Shown: piece after piece, positions 11,279 to 22,569 of the stretch
How positions within the stretch are numbered: the stretch's first letter is position 1
Layout: each line of letters opens with the position of its first letter
NCBI RefSeq assembly: GCF_029784135.1
Contig: NC_073745.1
Span: forward strand, 311,686,560-311,750,559
Direction of reading: 5' to 3'
From: Toxorhynchites rutilus septentrionalis
Lineage: Eukaryota > Arthropoda > Insecta > Diptera > Culicidae
DNA: 64,000 nt
Program-made: the position numbers and the translations under genes
Notes under the pieces: generated by a model
Databases searched by the model: none
Seen by the model: only the letters and a program-made list of their open reading frames with translations
What the model was told of the DNA's origin: nothing

Positions 11279-11770
11279 ATGGATAGAAAACATTAAAATA
11301 AACTCTTTCGCTTGAATGTAATTTTCAATTCCAAGGGGAACTGGCAGATTATTTTCCAGCAACGATTAGATATTTCCACATTTTCCTCGATACTGGAAGC
11401 CCACCAGCGGTTAATGCTAATTCGATAACCACCTGTTAATAGCACTTGATTGAAACATATTTGGCCATAGTGTTACATGGATAGAAAACATTCAAATAAA
11501 CTCTTTCACATGAATGTATTTTTAAATTCCCAGAGGAACTGGCAGATTATTTTCAGTAACGATTAGATATTTCCATATTTTCCTCGATACTGGAAGCCCA
11601 CCAGTGGTTAATGCTAACTCGATAACCATCTGTTAATAGCACTTCATTGAAACATATTTGGTCACAGTGTTACATGGATAGAAAACATTCAAATAAACTC
11701 TTTCACATAAATGTATTTTCAAATTCCCAGAGGAACTGGCAGATTATTTTCCGGATCTTTCTCGATGCTG
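11279..11770. repeat. Direct repeats with ~198-bp period
   Basis: Units start with ATGGATAGAAAACATT at 11279, 11477 and 11674, so the spacing is 198 and 197 bp. Each includes GAGGAACTGGCAGATTATTT (GGGGAACTGG in the first). The first two are full length; the third diverges after about 85 bp into a segment shared with the copy at 12250. Confidence 0.8.
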
Positions 11771-12249
11771 AATGGCATCCAAACGGAAAGAATTCCGTGC
11801 GTGTATGTGTGTGTGTAGCGGCTGCTTCGATGGTCACCTTCTCTTCTCCTGAAGGATCGGCTTCTCTGTGCTCCCTCACAGTTTCAAACAAACTGCTTGC
11901 GTTTCAGGACAGATCTCGATCCTTCGCTGTCCAGCACCCTCAGCAACGATGTTGTCTTGTCGATGTCCTCACGAAAAATGAATGCGTCTCACCACCAGAA
12001 TATCGCTTAAGTATGCTTTTTGTGTGTGATTGAATCGAGAGAAGGTGTGGTTTACGATGGCAATTTGGAAGGGAATGAACTCTCTGAGCTCGAAACTTTC
12101 GGAGACTGAGCAATAATCGATTGCGTACGCATACAATATTGGATACGGAAATATTCTACTGATGGGGAAGAATAATCTTCAGAAGCTTTCCTGCTAATTA
12201 CACTTGGTTGAAAAATTACAAAATCAAATGTATTTGATCGCTGTGTTAT

Positions 12250-12450
12250 ATGGTTAGAAAACATTAAAATAAACTCTTTCACATGAATGTATTTTTAAAT
12301 TCCCAGAGGAACTGGCAGATTATTTTCCAGAAATGATTAGATCTTTCCGGAACTTTCTCGATGCTGAATGGCATCTAAATGGAAAGAATTCCGCGCGTGT
12401 ATGTGTGTGTAGCGATGTCTTCCCGGGGAACCGTTTGTGGCATCACTCTC
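12250..12450. repeat. Fourth partial copy of the 198-bp repeat
   Basis: Begins ATGGTTAGAAAACATT and continues through the GAACTGGCAGATTATTTTCC block, then into the same CTTTCTCGATGCTGAATGGC plus GTGTATGTGTGTG stretch that follows the third unit at about 11757. The 11674 and 12250 copies therefore share a longer, different 3' half than the first two units. Confidence 0.75.
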
Positions 12451-12900
12451 CTCCTGATGGATTCCCTTCTGGTCTAGGGTGTACAAACAGGCTCTTGGTG
12501 ACACCGTTCATCAGCGCTTTCATGATAAACGAAGAGCTTCACCACAACAGCGACAACATGCTCCAATCGCTGTTCAATTAGAACTGAGGGGATTTCCGAG
12601 CGGCGCTCGCTTATATAAAGATTGGTGATTTCAATAGCCTGTTTTGAAAGCAATTTTAAGACTATTGAAACAAGTTTTTGGATCAAAAAGTAACAAGTAT
12701 AGAACGCATAGACATTTTATCTTTCGAATGAAGTGTTTATCATACCATTTCGTTCAGTTGTTTAGGAGCTATTAACGCTCAAAATCTCGGTCTCCGGCGT
12801 AACGCTTTCGTTTTCGAAACCTTGATTTTACACCCCGGTATAGAAATGAAAGACGTAGTCCTACGTCAAAACATCACACTGAATATAAATCACGGTCAAA

Positions 12901-13250
12901 ACAGTTGAGTCGCGTCAAGCCCAAGGCCAACTTTTGCTAAAAGTTTTGAGTCAAGTATAGCTTTAGGCCAAAACAGTTGAGTCGGGTTAAGCCCAAGACC
13001 AACTTATGCAGAAAAGTTATACATCGAGTTTTGGTAACAGTTGAGTCGGGTCAAGCCCAAGGCCAACTTGTACTAAAAGTTTTGAGTCGAGTATAGCTTT
13101 AGGCCAAAACAGTTGAGTCGGGTTGAGCCCAAGACCAACTTGTATAGAAAAATTATACAACGAGTTTCGGTTACAGTTGAGTCGGGTCAAGTCCAAGGCC
13201 AACTTGTTTACCACAAAACAGCTGAGTCGGGTAATGCCCAATACCAGAAT
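12901..13250. repeat. Satellite array: 72/64-bp alternating monomers, 136-bp dimer
   Basis: ACAGTTGAGTCG-type starts occur at 12901, 12973, 13037, 13109, 13173 and 13218, giving spacings 72, 64, 72, 64 and a shortened 45. Each monomer carries a GTCGGGT(C/T)AAGCCCAAG core and then one of two different spacers, so the true unit is a 136-bp dimer. A lone diverged monomer lies at 10950. The array ends exactly where a DD41D element begins, so it may be truncated by that insertion. Confidence 0.9.
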
Positions 13251-13253
13251 ATA

Positions 13254-14555
13254 CAGGGGTTTCCATTTCGGGCTTCCGAAAGTATACAGCCCTGCGCTGA
13301 CAACCGTTTGACATAGATGTCAACCAAATCGTCATATCGTTAGTTGAATGTCTGCCATTTTACAATATGGATCGTTTTAGCATCGCACAACGTGTTAATT
13401 TTGTTAAATTATACTATAAAAATTATGAAAACCGGCAAATGTTTTTCGAGCATTACGGACGGATTTTGGTCGTCATGGACGGTCTACAGAGCACACAATC
13501 GCTAATGTAGTGCGTAAATTCGAACAAACTGGATCCGTAGCGGATATTGTGAAAGTTGTGCATCATCATAATGTGCGTTCGGCCGAAAATATTGCTGCTG
13601 TTGCTGCCAGTGTGGAGGATGACCCGAATATTTAGATTCCACGGCGTGCTCAGCAATTAGGCTTGTCAAACACATCATTGTGGCGAATTTTGCATTTGGA
13701 CTTACACCTACATCCATATAAAGTCCAACTGGTACAAAAATTAGAGCGTGGTGACGATGGAATGCGTCGGGCATACGTCGATTGGGTGAACGAACAACAG
13801 CAGCAAAATGCTGAATTTTCGCATCAAATTTTCTTCAGCGATGAGGCACATTTTGAGCTCGGTGGCTATGTGAACACCCAAAATTTCCGTATATGGGGCT
13901 CAGAAAATCAACACGTGATTGTTGAGTGGCCATTGCATCCGCCAAAAGTCACTGTTTGGTGCGCATTATGGTCTGGTGGAGTCATCGGGCCGTATTTCTT
14001 TGAAAATGAGGACGGCGAGACGGTAACTGTGAATGGTGAGCGCTATGGCCGCATGTTAACCAATTTTTTTTTGCCACAAATTGAAGATATGGATACGGAT
14101 GACATGTGGTTTCAGCAGGACGGCGCCACATGCCACACAACACGATCGAACATGGCTATATTGCGAACGAAATTTGAGGGACGCATAATTTCGCGTTTTG
14201 GTGATGCCATTTGGCCGTCCAGATCATGCGATTTGAACCCGCTAGACTTTTTTTGTGGGGTTATGCGAAAGACCGTGTCTATGCCAACTCTCCGCAAACT
14301 CTTGAACATTTGAAAGACAACATTCGTGAACTTATGACCGAGATACCGCCTCATATGTGCCGAAAAGTCATCGAAAATTACCTGTTCCGGATCAAGGTGT
14401 GCGAGGAAGCCCTAGGTGGGTATTTGAATGATGTTGTATTTCACACATAATGGTATAAACCAAACTTTAATTTGAAATAAAAGTTTCATCGAAATTCGAA
14501 TTCTAAGTGTGTTTTATTTCAATATACTTTCGGAATTTAAAGTTGGAAAACCCTG
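13254..14555 (+). mobile_element. DD41D mariner-group element, full length but dead
   Basis: 1302 bp flanked by TA (13252-13253 and 14556-14557). Ends are imperfect inverted repeats sharing ACAGGG and TTCCGAAAGTATA. The transposase runs from about 13366 to 14450. Visible blocks are FFSDEAHFELGG (first Asp), MWFQQDGATCHT (second Asp) and CDLNPLDFF (third Asp), with 41 residues between the second and third, the DD41D spacing. Breaks: a frameshift near 13440-13460, an in-frame TAG near 13633 and a one-base slip in the T run near 14250. Inactive, but its ends could still be substrates for a related transposase. Confidence 0.85.
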
Positions 14556-14929
14556 TACAAGTGAATGGATAAAAGAAATAAACAAACATTAAAAATAAAT
14601 TAATTGAGATAATTATATATTTAGAAGAAAATAAGCAGCGTTGACGTTTAACCTAATTTCAAAATTGCCTGCACTGATACCAGTCGCAGTTTGCGAACGC
14701 GAATATTTACAATAAAAAATGTTAAATGAATCAACACAAAGATATCGCAGTCATTTTGACAACACATTAATCACTAACAAAGGATCCTAAGAAGTCCTGT
14801 TCGTCTGAAGGTGCATTACCAGATAACGGAGAATCAATCACGAAGCGCCTTGACACGTAGCAGATCAGAAGACCCCAGTGTACAGTGCTTTCTGGTATCG
14901 TTATTTTTAATGTGAGGGGAGGATGTCTT

Positions 14930-15056
14930 TTTCTAGATTTAGAGTGTAATTTGTATGACAACACGAGTGTGTTGATTATTACATTTAGAAAGAAACGAAT
15001 GTCGGGTTTTGAACAATTGATAGTGTTGTGTATTGTTGATTGTGGGAATATCACAC
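14930..15056. repeat. Unsplit paralogue of the 9740-10268 repeat
   Basis: Contiguous copy, with single TA at the site where the other copy carries the 401-bp MITE. Confidence 0.7.
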
Positions 15057-15282
15057 GCTGTTCAAATTGTGAAAATGTTGTAATGTATTACTAGTTTTGG
15101 ATCGTTCAACACCCGAATTGGTGCTCAAACACATTTACGTTAGACAGTGTCCAACTTCTGATAATGTTCATTTAACTGATCCGCAGATTCATAAATTCAT
15201 AATACTATTTGCTTTGACTGCCATTAAGCTTTGTGCTCCTTTTTTGCAGTAACATCTGGTGACTAAGGCGGGTGGAGCCTTA

Positions 15283-15720
15283 GGCCGAGCACATAGTAAA
15301 CGCGATGCGGTGCGAGCGCGGGCGCGGGATCGATTTGCGAGAAAACTCTTTTGTTTACGACTGTGGAAATCAAATGCAAACCGTCCGGATCTGACATAGT
15401 AAACGCGATGCGAACGCGATTTCAATGCGGCGAAACTGTGTGTGGAGAGTTTTTGAAAAAGTTACGTTAAGGGCTTTCCATTTACCATGTTCACAGATAA
15501 AAACGATCTCACAATTCAACTGTATACAAAATGAAAGCATGTTATTATATCTGGCATCCTTGTGCTGGGTTGTTTACATGTGGAATGGAGTGGAATGAAA
15601 CATCAATAAACGCGCAATCTGAAGCGATCAGTATGTCATAGCACGCGATGAGCTCCAATTCATCGATCCGCATCGCATCGCATCGCATCGCACCGCACCG
15701 CGTTTACTATGTCCTCAGCC
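15283..15720. mobile_element. PIF/Harbinger-like MITE rich in GCATC/GCGATGCG units
   Basis: Left end GGCCGAGCACATAGTAAACG and reverse-complemented right end GGCTGAGGACATAGTAAACG match apart from two bases. TTA lies at both edges (15280-15282 and 15721-15723). Subterminal sequences are CpG-rich and repeat the octamer-like GCGATGCG, and a third copy of ACATAGTAAACGCGATGCG sits inside at about 15395. No transposase. The superfamily is inferred from the TTA duplication. Confidence 0.8.
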
Positions 15721-15723
15721 TTA

Positions 15724-16430
15724 GAAGCGTCATAGAAGACTTCTGGATCGTTGATTTCAATACGTTCAGCTCATGATGCAAATTTTTCTTCCAAATCTAC
15801 TCCGGGGTTCTGTTAACTTGTCCAAGATTTTTTTAACCTAAACATTATTCACAAATCGTTACAAATATGTATTTTCGTTGCATTTATGAAACGAATCGCA
15901 GATTGAGATACGTTCCCTCAAATGTTTTTCGGTAAAATAAACCCTCTTCCAGAATTCAGTCAGATTTGAAACTACCACAATGTTGCGATTTTAAAATTAT
16001 CGAGTCAAATCTCATCGGGTTGTGCAAATTTTACCATGGATTCGGATTGCGATGTGTCAAATCCGATCGGGTTCCGAGGTATGGATTAATATGTAATCCA
16101 TATATTGTAGGGTTTTTCGTACCCATACTTTACCAGGTGCTCATGAACGGTGGTTTTAGACATCAGTGGTGAATCTTCTCATTCATTTGTTGTGTATCAA
16201 GAATTAATCTTGATAAGAGTCTCGATTTGATTGCCATCAGTAGCAACATGAACTTTCCAGACAACCCAATAGAAGCGTATTACAAAAAATACCAGGTATC
16301 AATAAAGAAAAACATCATTGCAAGAACCAGAACCAGGCGTAAAGTTTAAAAATCTTGTAAATACAAACAGATCTCATTCAATTCAAACTATGAACATGAA
16401 TGTTGTACTTTAATAAATATTTAACGTGTC
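15724..16430. other. Intergenic stretch without recognised features
   Basis: AT-rich. No open frame above about 70 codons, no repeat partner in the window, no tRNA-like boxes. Confidence 0.4.
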
Positions 16431-16535
16431 CACGTGAACATCATCTAAAGCCCCTCCCTCCTCATCATGGACAAGTGTGGACATTTTCGTAACCCCAACC
16501 CCCCCTAAAGTTGTCTATGTGGATAGCCCCTAGTG
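16430..16535. repeat. Dispersed GTGGACA-rich repeat, copy 2
   Basis: More diverged version of 6280-6365 and 59085-59180: CGTGTCCACGTGAACATC, then a C-rich run and GGACAAGTGTGGACATTTTC. Confidence 0.45.
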
Positions 16536-17539
16536 TGTAGATGGCCTAAGAACACTCAATTTGTTTCTAACCAAAACATCCAGAACAAATTATGCTAACA
16601 ATGCTATTAATTAATGCTCCTATTAATCGCATGATGCGTATATACAGTCGCGAAATAAATGACACAACAATGAATAAAAAACAGTTAAAAAGAAACACGT
16701 GTACCGTAGGAATAATATTTAGCTTAAGAAAACATTGTAGCATTAACATATAAGTATGTAGTCTACATTTGTTTGACGAAAACGAATAAATAAATAAATA
16801 AATAAGCTTGGTATGTGTTTGCAGCTAAGTAATGACCAAAAGAGAAAGTCGGTGAAGCGAAAATTGAACATCCCAGCAAACATTAAATCGCAGAACAAGC
16901 GTATATATAATATAACATCATATGCCATAAAATTTGTTTGGCATATAATGCGCCTAACTGGCATATGCATGCAAAAGTGGAGGCCATATACATACATGGC
17001 AAATGCTTACCGAATTTGTTTGGATGAATATGCAACTTCGACCGGCTATAATAGCGATTATGTTGAAATTGGATTGCGATCTAATATGAATATATTCATG
17101 AATTCCCAGCAAACATTAAATCGCATAACAAGCGTATATATAACATCATATGCCCTAAAATTTGGTTGCCATAAAGTGCGCCTAACTGGCATATGCATGC
17201 AAAAGTGGAGGCCATATACATACATGGCAAATGCTTACCGAATTTGTTTGGATGAATATGCAACTTTGACCGGCTATAATAGCGATTATGTTGAAATTGA
17301 ATTGCGATCTAATATGAATATATTCATGAATTGTCAAAGCACCAAATACGACTTTTGCCATACTCATATACGATTTATTACAGACATTGAAAAAATCAAA
17401 TGGCGCAAAATATATTCGTGAAATGTTTATTATAGCCTCACGAATCGCCATTTTTATATATGAGCATTTATGTTTGTAGAAATAATAATTGTTTGATGGA
17501 CATGTGTTGGGAGTGGAATATGAATGTTTAAAATGGCAC

Positions 17540-17612
17540 AGATTGATGTTTGGTGAAAACTGCTCCGATGTGAGTTCGAACTCCGGTCGTCTGGATTATC
17601 ATCCACCAGATA
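17540..17612 (-). mobile_element. tRNA-like SINE head inside the TIR element, cut by the copia insertion
   Basis: On the minus strand the sequence reads as a tRNA-like head with a B box (GGAGTTCGAACTC). It continues on the other side of the copia element at 22126-22140 (GATAGCCGCGCGAGA-type start). A similar head is present at 60420-60475 and a related plus-strand one at 28935-29005. Whether it is a separate SINE insertion or an old part of the TIR family is unclear, since at least two copies carry it. Confidence 0.45.
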
Positions 17613-17613
17613 T

Positions 17614-17760
17614 TATTAGCGTAAGATAATATTAGCGTGCAGAATTTGAATTTGAATATCCACGCGCATCAGGCGCTGACTTTAAACCTAGAAATAAAAT
17701 TTTCATTAGTAACTGTGTTCTCAACCAAAGCAGTAGTTTGTTCTTCGGCTATATCCGAGA
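17614..17760 (+). repeat. 5' LTR of the copia element
   Basis: 147 bp, starting TATTAGCG and ending CCGAGA. Contains AATAAA (in GAAATAAAATTTTC, about 17692-17700). Identical to the 3' LTR except for one base near 17670 (T here, G in the 3' copy). Confidence 0.92.
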
Positions 17761-17812
17761 GGTTATGGGCCCAGCGGTAAACTGAAGAAAGTTCGAGAAT
17801 AGTGAAGAAAAA

Positions 17813-20800
17813 ATGTCGACTGGAGGTAGTAACTCAGGAGGAAGCGGAAGCAGCGAACCAGCACCGGTACCAGCAGCAGCTCAAGTTCAAAATTTGTCAA
17901 CCCTACCGTCCATAGAACGCCTGACTGGTCGCGACAATTGGGCAACTTGGAAATTTGCGGTGGAAACATTTTTGGAGCTTGAGGACCTGTGGGATGCGGT
18001 GAAGCCGATAGCGAATGCTGATGGAATTTTCCCAGCCGTCGACCAACGGAAGGATAGAAAAGCGCGTGCGAAAATCATCCTTTTACTTGATCCGATCAAC
18101 TACGTTCACGTAAAGGACGCAAGAACCGCAAGTGAGTGTTGGGCGAAACTGGAAGCAGCGTTTGAAGACACCGGTTTGACCCGGCGAGTAGGACTCCTGC
18201 GAAAGCTCATCACCACAACGATGGCCGCATGCGATTCTGTGGATCAGTACGTCACCCAGATCATTTCCACCGCCCACCAGCTTCGAGGCATTGGATTTGA
18301 TATCTCTGAGGAATGGATCGGAACGTTGCTGTTAGCAGGTCTACCGGACGAGTACAAACCCATGATAATGGCATTGGAAAGCTCTGGGACTGCGATTACA
18401 GGGGACAGCATCAAAACGAAATTGCTACAAGAAGTGCAAACGCAAACCGACCGAACCGCATTTTTTGGGAAAAGGACACCTCAACCGAGGAAGAAGCAAA
18501 GCGCAGCCGAAAGCAGGTCAGCAGAGCAGCCCAAGGGACCCAAATGCAAGCGGTGCAAGAAGTTTGGCCACATCGCCCGAGAATGCCCAGCGAATCAACG
18601 AGGATCAGCGTTTAGTGCCGTGCCGTGTTATCGACTAACAACGGTGCGGATGACGAAGCTTGGTATTTTGATTCAAGAGCGTCGGATCATTTCACCAACA
18701 ACCGAAAACTTCTGGTGAACACGAGGGATGCATGCGGTGTAGTTATAGCAGCAGACAAAGTGACGATGAATATCGTTGCGAGTGGCCTGGTCAAGCTAGA
18801 TGCGAAGTGTACTCCCGAAAGCCCACCGATAGAAGTCAACGGCGTGAAATTCATCCCCGAAATGTCCAACAACCTTCTTTCGGTAAGTCAAATCGTTCGC
18901 CGTGGACACGTGGTGCAATTTTCTCTAACCGGAGTCAAGGTGATCGACCCATCGGGCGTCGTCATAGCAACGGGTTGCCATGACTTCGAGAAAGGGCTGT
19001 TTCGGTTCGAAGCGAAAAAGACTATAGCAACGTCACTGGCATGCACATCAAGCAATATCGACACGTGGCACAGGAGAATGGGTCACCTGAATGTAGGCAG
19101 CCTGAAGCAGCTGAAAGGTGGTCTAGCTTCTGGTATACAGTTCGATGAAACGACTTGTGGAAATTGCGTCGTCTGTGCGATGGGAAAACAGTCCCGTCTA
19201 CCTTTTCCTAAGGAGGGACATCGTGCAGGTCAAGTGCTGGAGGTCGTCCATTCAGACATTTGCGGTCCGATGGAGGAGACATCGTTGGGCGGAAGTCGAT
19301 ACTACGTGTCCTTCACCGACGATAAGACGAGACGAATTTCCATCTATTTTCTGGAGACCAAATCCGAAGCCGAGGTGCTGCGAGCGTTCATCCACTACCA
19401 CAGTCTCGCAGAGCGGCAAACCGGATGCAAATTGAAAATTCTTCGGACAGACAATGGTAAGGAATACACCAATAAGTCTTTCCAGAACCGGCTGAGAGTA
19501 TTGGGCATCCGGCACCAGACGTCAACGGAGTATACCCCGGAGCAAAACGGTCTGGCCGAGCGAGTTAATCGCACCATCGTCGAGCGGGCTCGATGCATAT
19601 TGTTTGAAGCGAAGCTACCGAAGGCATTCTGGGCCGAAGCGGTGGCAGCTGCAACGTACTTGGTCAACCGTTCCCCGACCAAAGGGCACAAGCAAACACC
19701 GGAGGAGACTTGGAGTGGCCGTAAGCCGGATTTGTCACACATCCGTGTGATTGGTGCCAAGGTGATGGCACACATTCTCAAGCAAAAACGGCGCAAATGG
19801 GATCCCAAGTCCAAGGAATCGATTCTCGTGGGTTTCGATGAAGATACCAAGGCATACCGCTTGTATGATACCGCCACGAAGAAGGTTTTCAAGAGTCGGG
19901 ATGTCGTCTTCATTAGTGAACCGTCCCACGAACCATCCGATACCGTATCAGCTCCAGTGAGGAAGCCAACGCAGGTGCGTACATTCGTGTCCTTGGATTT
20001 CGAAGAAGCACAAGCAGATGTCGTCGATGTCATCGAGGCGCACCCACCTAAGGAAGAAAAAGAAGAGGAGGAGCAGTCAGATGATTATTCGGACGATTCG
20101 AAGGCATCCAACTACTACTCGCAAGCCGAAACCAGCGAAAGTGATGTTTCTGACGGTGACGTGACAATCATTGCGCTCCCCCCGCGACAAACTTCACAAC
20201 CACCCGAGTCACAGGTGTTGAGGCGCAGCGGAAGGGAGCGCGCATTACCAGGCAAGTACCTTGATTATTATATTCCGAGCAAAGGCCTACCGTCCTACCA
20301 ATTTTCAGGCCAGCGCAACGTTCAGCCAACGGTTGGTTCGTCGTTTGGATCGGCATCGGCTACCGAATCGGAGCAGCAACGTATGAAGAAGGGCAACTGT
20401 CTCGCTAGCCGCACCGCTAGTGACCCCCGTAGTTTCAAGGAGGCGTTACAATTCGCAGACGCCGAACTTTGGAAAGCTGCAATGATCGAAGAATATCAAG
20501 CGTTAGTGAGGAACAACACATGGGAGCTCGTCGATCTACCCCCCGGTGAGCGTGCAATTGGTTGCAAGTGGCTGTTTAAAACCAAGGAGGACGAAAAGGG
20601 CAACATCGTACGGCACAAGGCCAGGATCGTGGCGCAAGGCTTCACCCAGAAGTTTGGTGTCGATTACGACGAAGTTTTCGCACCTGTGGCGAAGCAAGTC
20701 ACGTTTCGCACGTTGCTAACTGTCGCTGCACGGAAGAATCTGACTGTGAAGCACGTAGATGTCAAGACGGCGTATCTTAACGGAGAGCTGGATGAAGTCA

Positions 20801-21961
20801 TCTATATGCCAACGCCAACCCGATGGTTTCCATACCGGAAATGAGGGTACCGTATGCCGCTTGAGGAGGAGCCTATACGGACTCAAACAGTCAGCGCGAG
20901 TATGGAACAAGAAGGTGGATTCTATCTTCAAGGCCATAGGGTTTATCCAGTCGAAGGCAGATCCATGCCTATATATCCGGAAGAAAGGAGGAGCATTCAC
21001 GTACATCCTAATCTACGTGGATGATATGGTCTTCGTCGCGCAGTCAGAGGAAGAGTTCCGCTCCATCTTGGGATATCTAGAGCAACAGTTCGCCGTTACC
21101 AACCTGGGAGATCTTCATCATTTCTTGGGTATGGAGGTAGAACGTGGACAGAATGGCTTCAAATTGAACCAACAGACTTACATCAAGAAGCTAGTCAAGA
21201 GGTTCAGCTTGGAAAATGCCAAACCGTCGAAGGTTCCCATCGATCCAGGCTATTTGCAGCTGAAGGAGGAGGAGCATGACCAGCTACCGAATAACCACCA
21301 ATTCATTAGCCTTAATGGAGGATTGCTTTACGTGGCACTGCACACTCGTCCGGATATTGCAGTAAGCACGACGATCCTGGCGCAGAAATCCAGTTGCCCT
21401 AACCAATAAGACTGGAATGAAGCTAAGCGAGTGCTGCGATATCTAGCAACAAGCAGTCACCTCAAGCTGGCACTGGGATGCAACAGCGATGGCTTGTCGC
21501 TATACGCTGACGCGGATTGGGCAGGAGACCAGCGGGACCGGAAGTCTAAATCTGGGCATTTGATCATGTTCGGAGGAGGCCTGATCCAGTGGGGTTCCAG
21601 AAAGCAGTCGTGTGTGGCCCTCAGCACAACTGAAGCCGAACTGGTTGCACTTGCAGAGGGATGCCAAGAGCTTATCTAGACGAAGCGATTGATGGATGAA
21701 ATCGGCGAGTCTTCAACCCAGCCAATTCCAGTATACGAAGACAACCAGAGCTGCATCAAGGTAATCGAAAGCGACCGTTTGGAGCGAAGGACGAAACACA
21801 TTGAAACGAAATTCTTTTTCGTTCGCGATCTCCATCAGCAACAGCTAATCAACCTGCAGTACTGCCCTTCGGAATCGATGTTAGCGGACATGTTGACGAA
21901 GCCAATGCAACGAGTCCGTTTGGAGGATTTACGAAGCCAAATGGGAGTAATTCAAGATTAG
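17813..21961 (+). pseudogene. copia gag-pol polyprotein, five disabling changes
   Basis: Gag (17813 to about 18610) ends in a zinc knuckle CKRCKKFGHIAREC. Protease near 18665 has DSRAS where DSGAS is expected. Then come the pre-integrase HHCC region (about 19065-19195), integrase core with Asp, Asp and Glu (near 19255, 19450 and 19560), reverse transcriptase (about 20500-21400, YVDD near 21017) and RNase H (about 21500-21900: YADADWAG, TTEAEL, EDNQS). Visible breaks are a five-base tandem duplication at about 18617-18628, the Gly-to-Arg protease change, a one-base insertion near 20808, a TAA near 21407 and a TAG near 21677. Copia normally has one continuous frame, so no active polyprotein is expected. 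Confidence 0.9.
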
Positions 21962-21973
21962 CACGAGGAGGAG

Positions 21974-22120
21974 TATTAGCGTAAGATAATATTAGCGTGC
22001 AGAATTTGAATTTGAATATCCACGCGCAGCAGGCGCTGACTTTAAACCTAGAAATAAAATTTTCATTAGTAACTGTGTTCTCAACCAAAGCAGTAGTTTG
22101 TTCTTCGGCTATATCCGAGA
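21974..22120 (+). repeat. 3' LTR of the copia element
   Basis: 147 bp, directly after the polypurine tract CGAGGAGGAG. 146 of 147 bases match the 5' LTR. Confidence 0.92.
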
Positions 22121-22569
22121 GATATCTCGCGCGGCTATCTGAAATTTAATTCAACAGCGGTTAAAACTTTCGAGTGCATCAGAATTTTATTGACATTTCA
22201 ATATGATGTAATATGTTCTTTATTAGGATCTAATATGATTCACTGTTTCATGATTTTCTTCAGCATGCAACACGATTCACTACAGTACTGAATCGATTTA
22301 AATTATACGCTTATACGACACACAAACTGCATCAGCGTAATATACGCATATGATGCGGATTAAATATATTTTACGACAATGTACATCATAAAATTGATGT
22401 TTATTATACCGAATTGCGACTTAATTTGATAATGGTATATAAAATCGAGTTTTTACATTTTATGCGATTCCAAATATACTTTGATTGATATTATATGCGA
22501 CTATGATTTATTCGGATTTCTTGTAAGACTTGGTACGTGCAAAATTATACGATTTAATGTTTGCTGGGA

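Larger units (their letters stand above)
17614..22120 (+). mobile_element. Ty1/copia LTR retrotransposon, complete structure
   Basis: 4507 bp between 5-bp target duplications GATAT (17609-17613 and 22121-22125). The 147-bp LTRs differ at one base. The primer-binding site GGTTATGGGCCCAGC starts at 17761; it is complementary to the anticodon arm of initiator tRNA-Met, the half-tRNA priming mode known for Drosophila copia. A purine-rich tract GAGGAGGAG precedes the 3' LTR. The LTR tips are TA...GA rather than TG...CA. The coding region carries several breaks (see gag-pol entry). Confidence 0.93.
16872..22568. mobile_element. Non-autonomous TIR element (CCCAGCAAACATT ends), split by a copia element
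   Basis: Left end CCCAGCAAACATTAAATCG (16872) is the inverted complement of the right end CGATTTAATGTTTGCTGGG (ends 22568). Once the copia insertion is removed the element is about 1.2 kb, AT-rich, and has no transposase. Its first 233 bp are duplicated in tandem (second start at 17105), which creates a spurious 202-codon frame. Related copies lie at 59434-59939 and 60153-60930, and a short fragment near 30115-30230 resembles its interior. Superfamily not assigned. Confidence 0.75.

Noticed and set aside
12901..13250. CRISPR-like regularly spaced repeats
   Set aside because: Spacers are themselves repeated (only two types) and the genome is eukaryotic; this is a satellite.
16813..17421. 202-codon plus frame with an internal duplication
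   Set aside because: It crosses the inverted ends and the 233-bp tandem duplication of a non-coding TIR element; the protein repeat is just the DNA repeat.
19395..20033. 212-codon minus frame
   Set aside because: Shadow of the copia integrase on the other strand.
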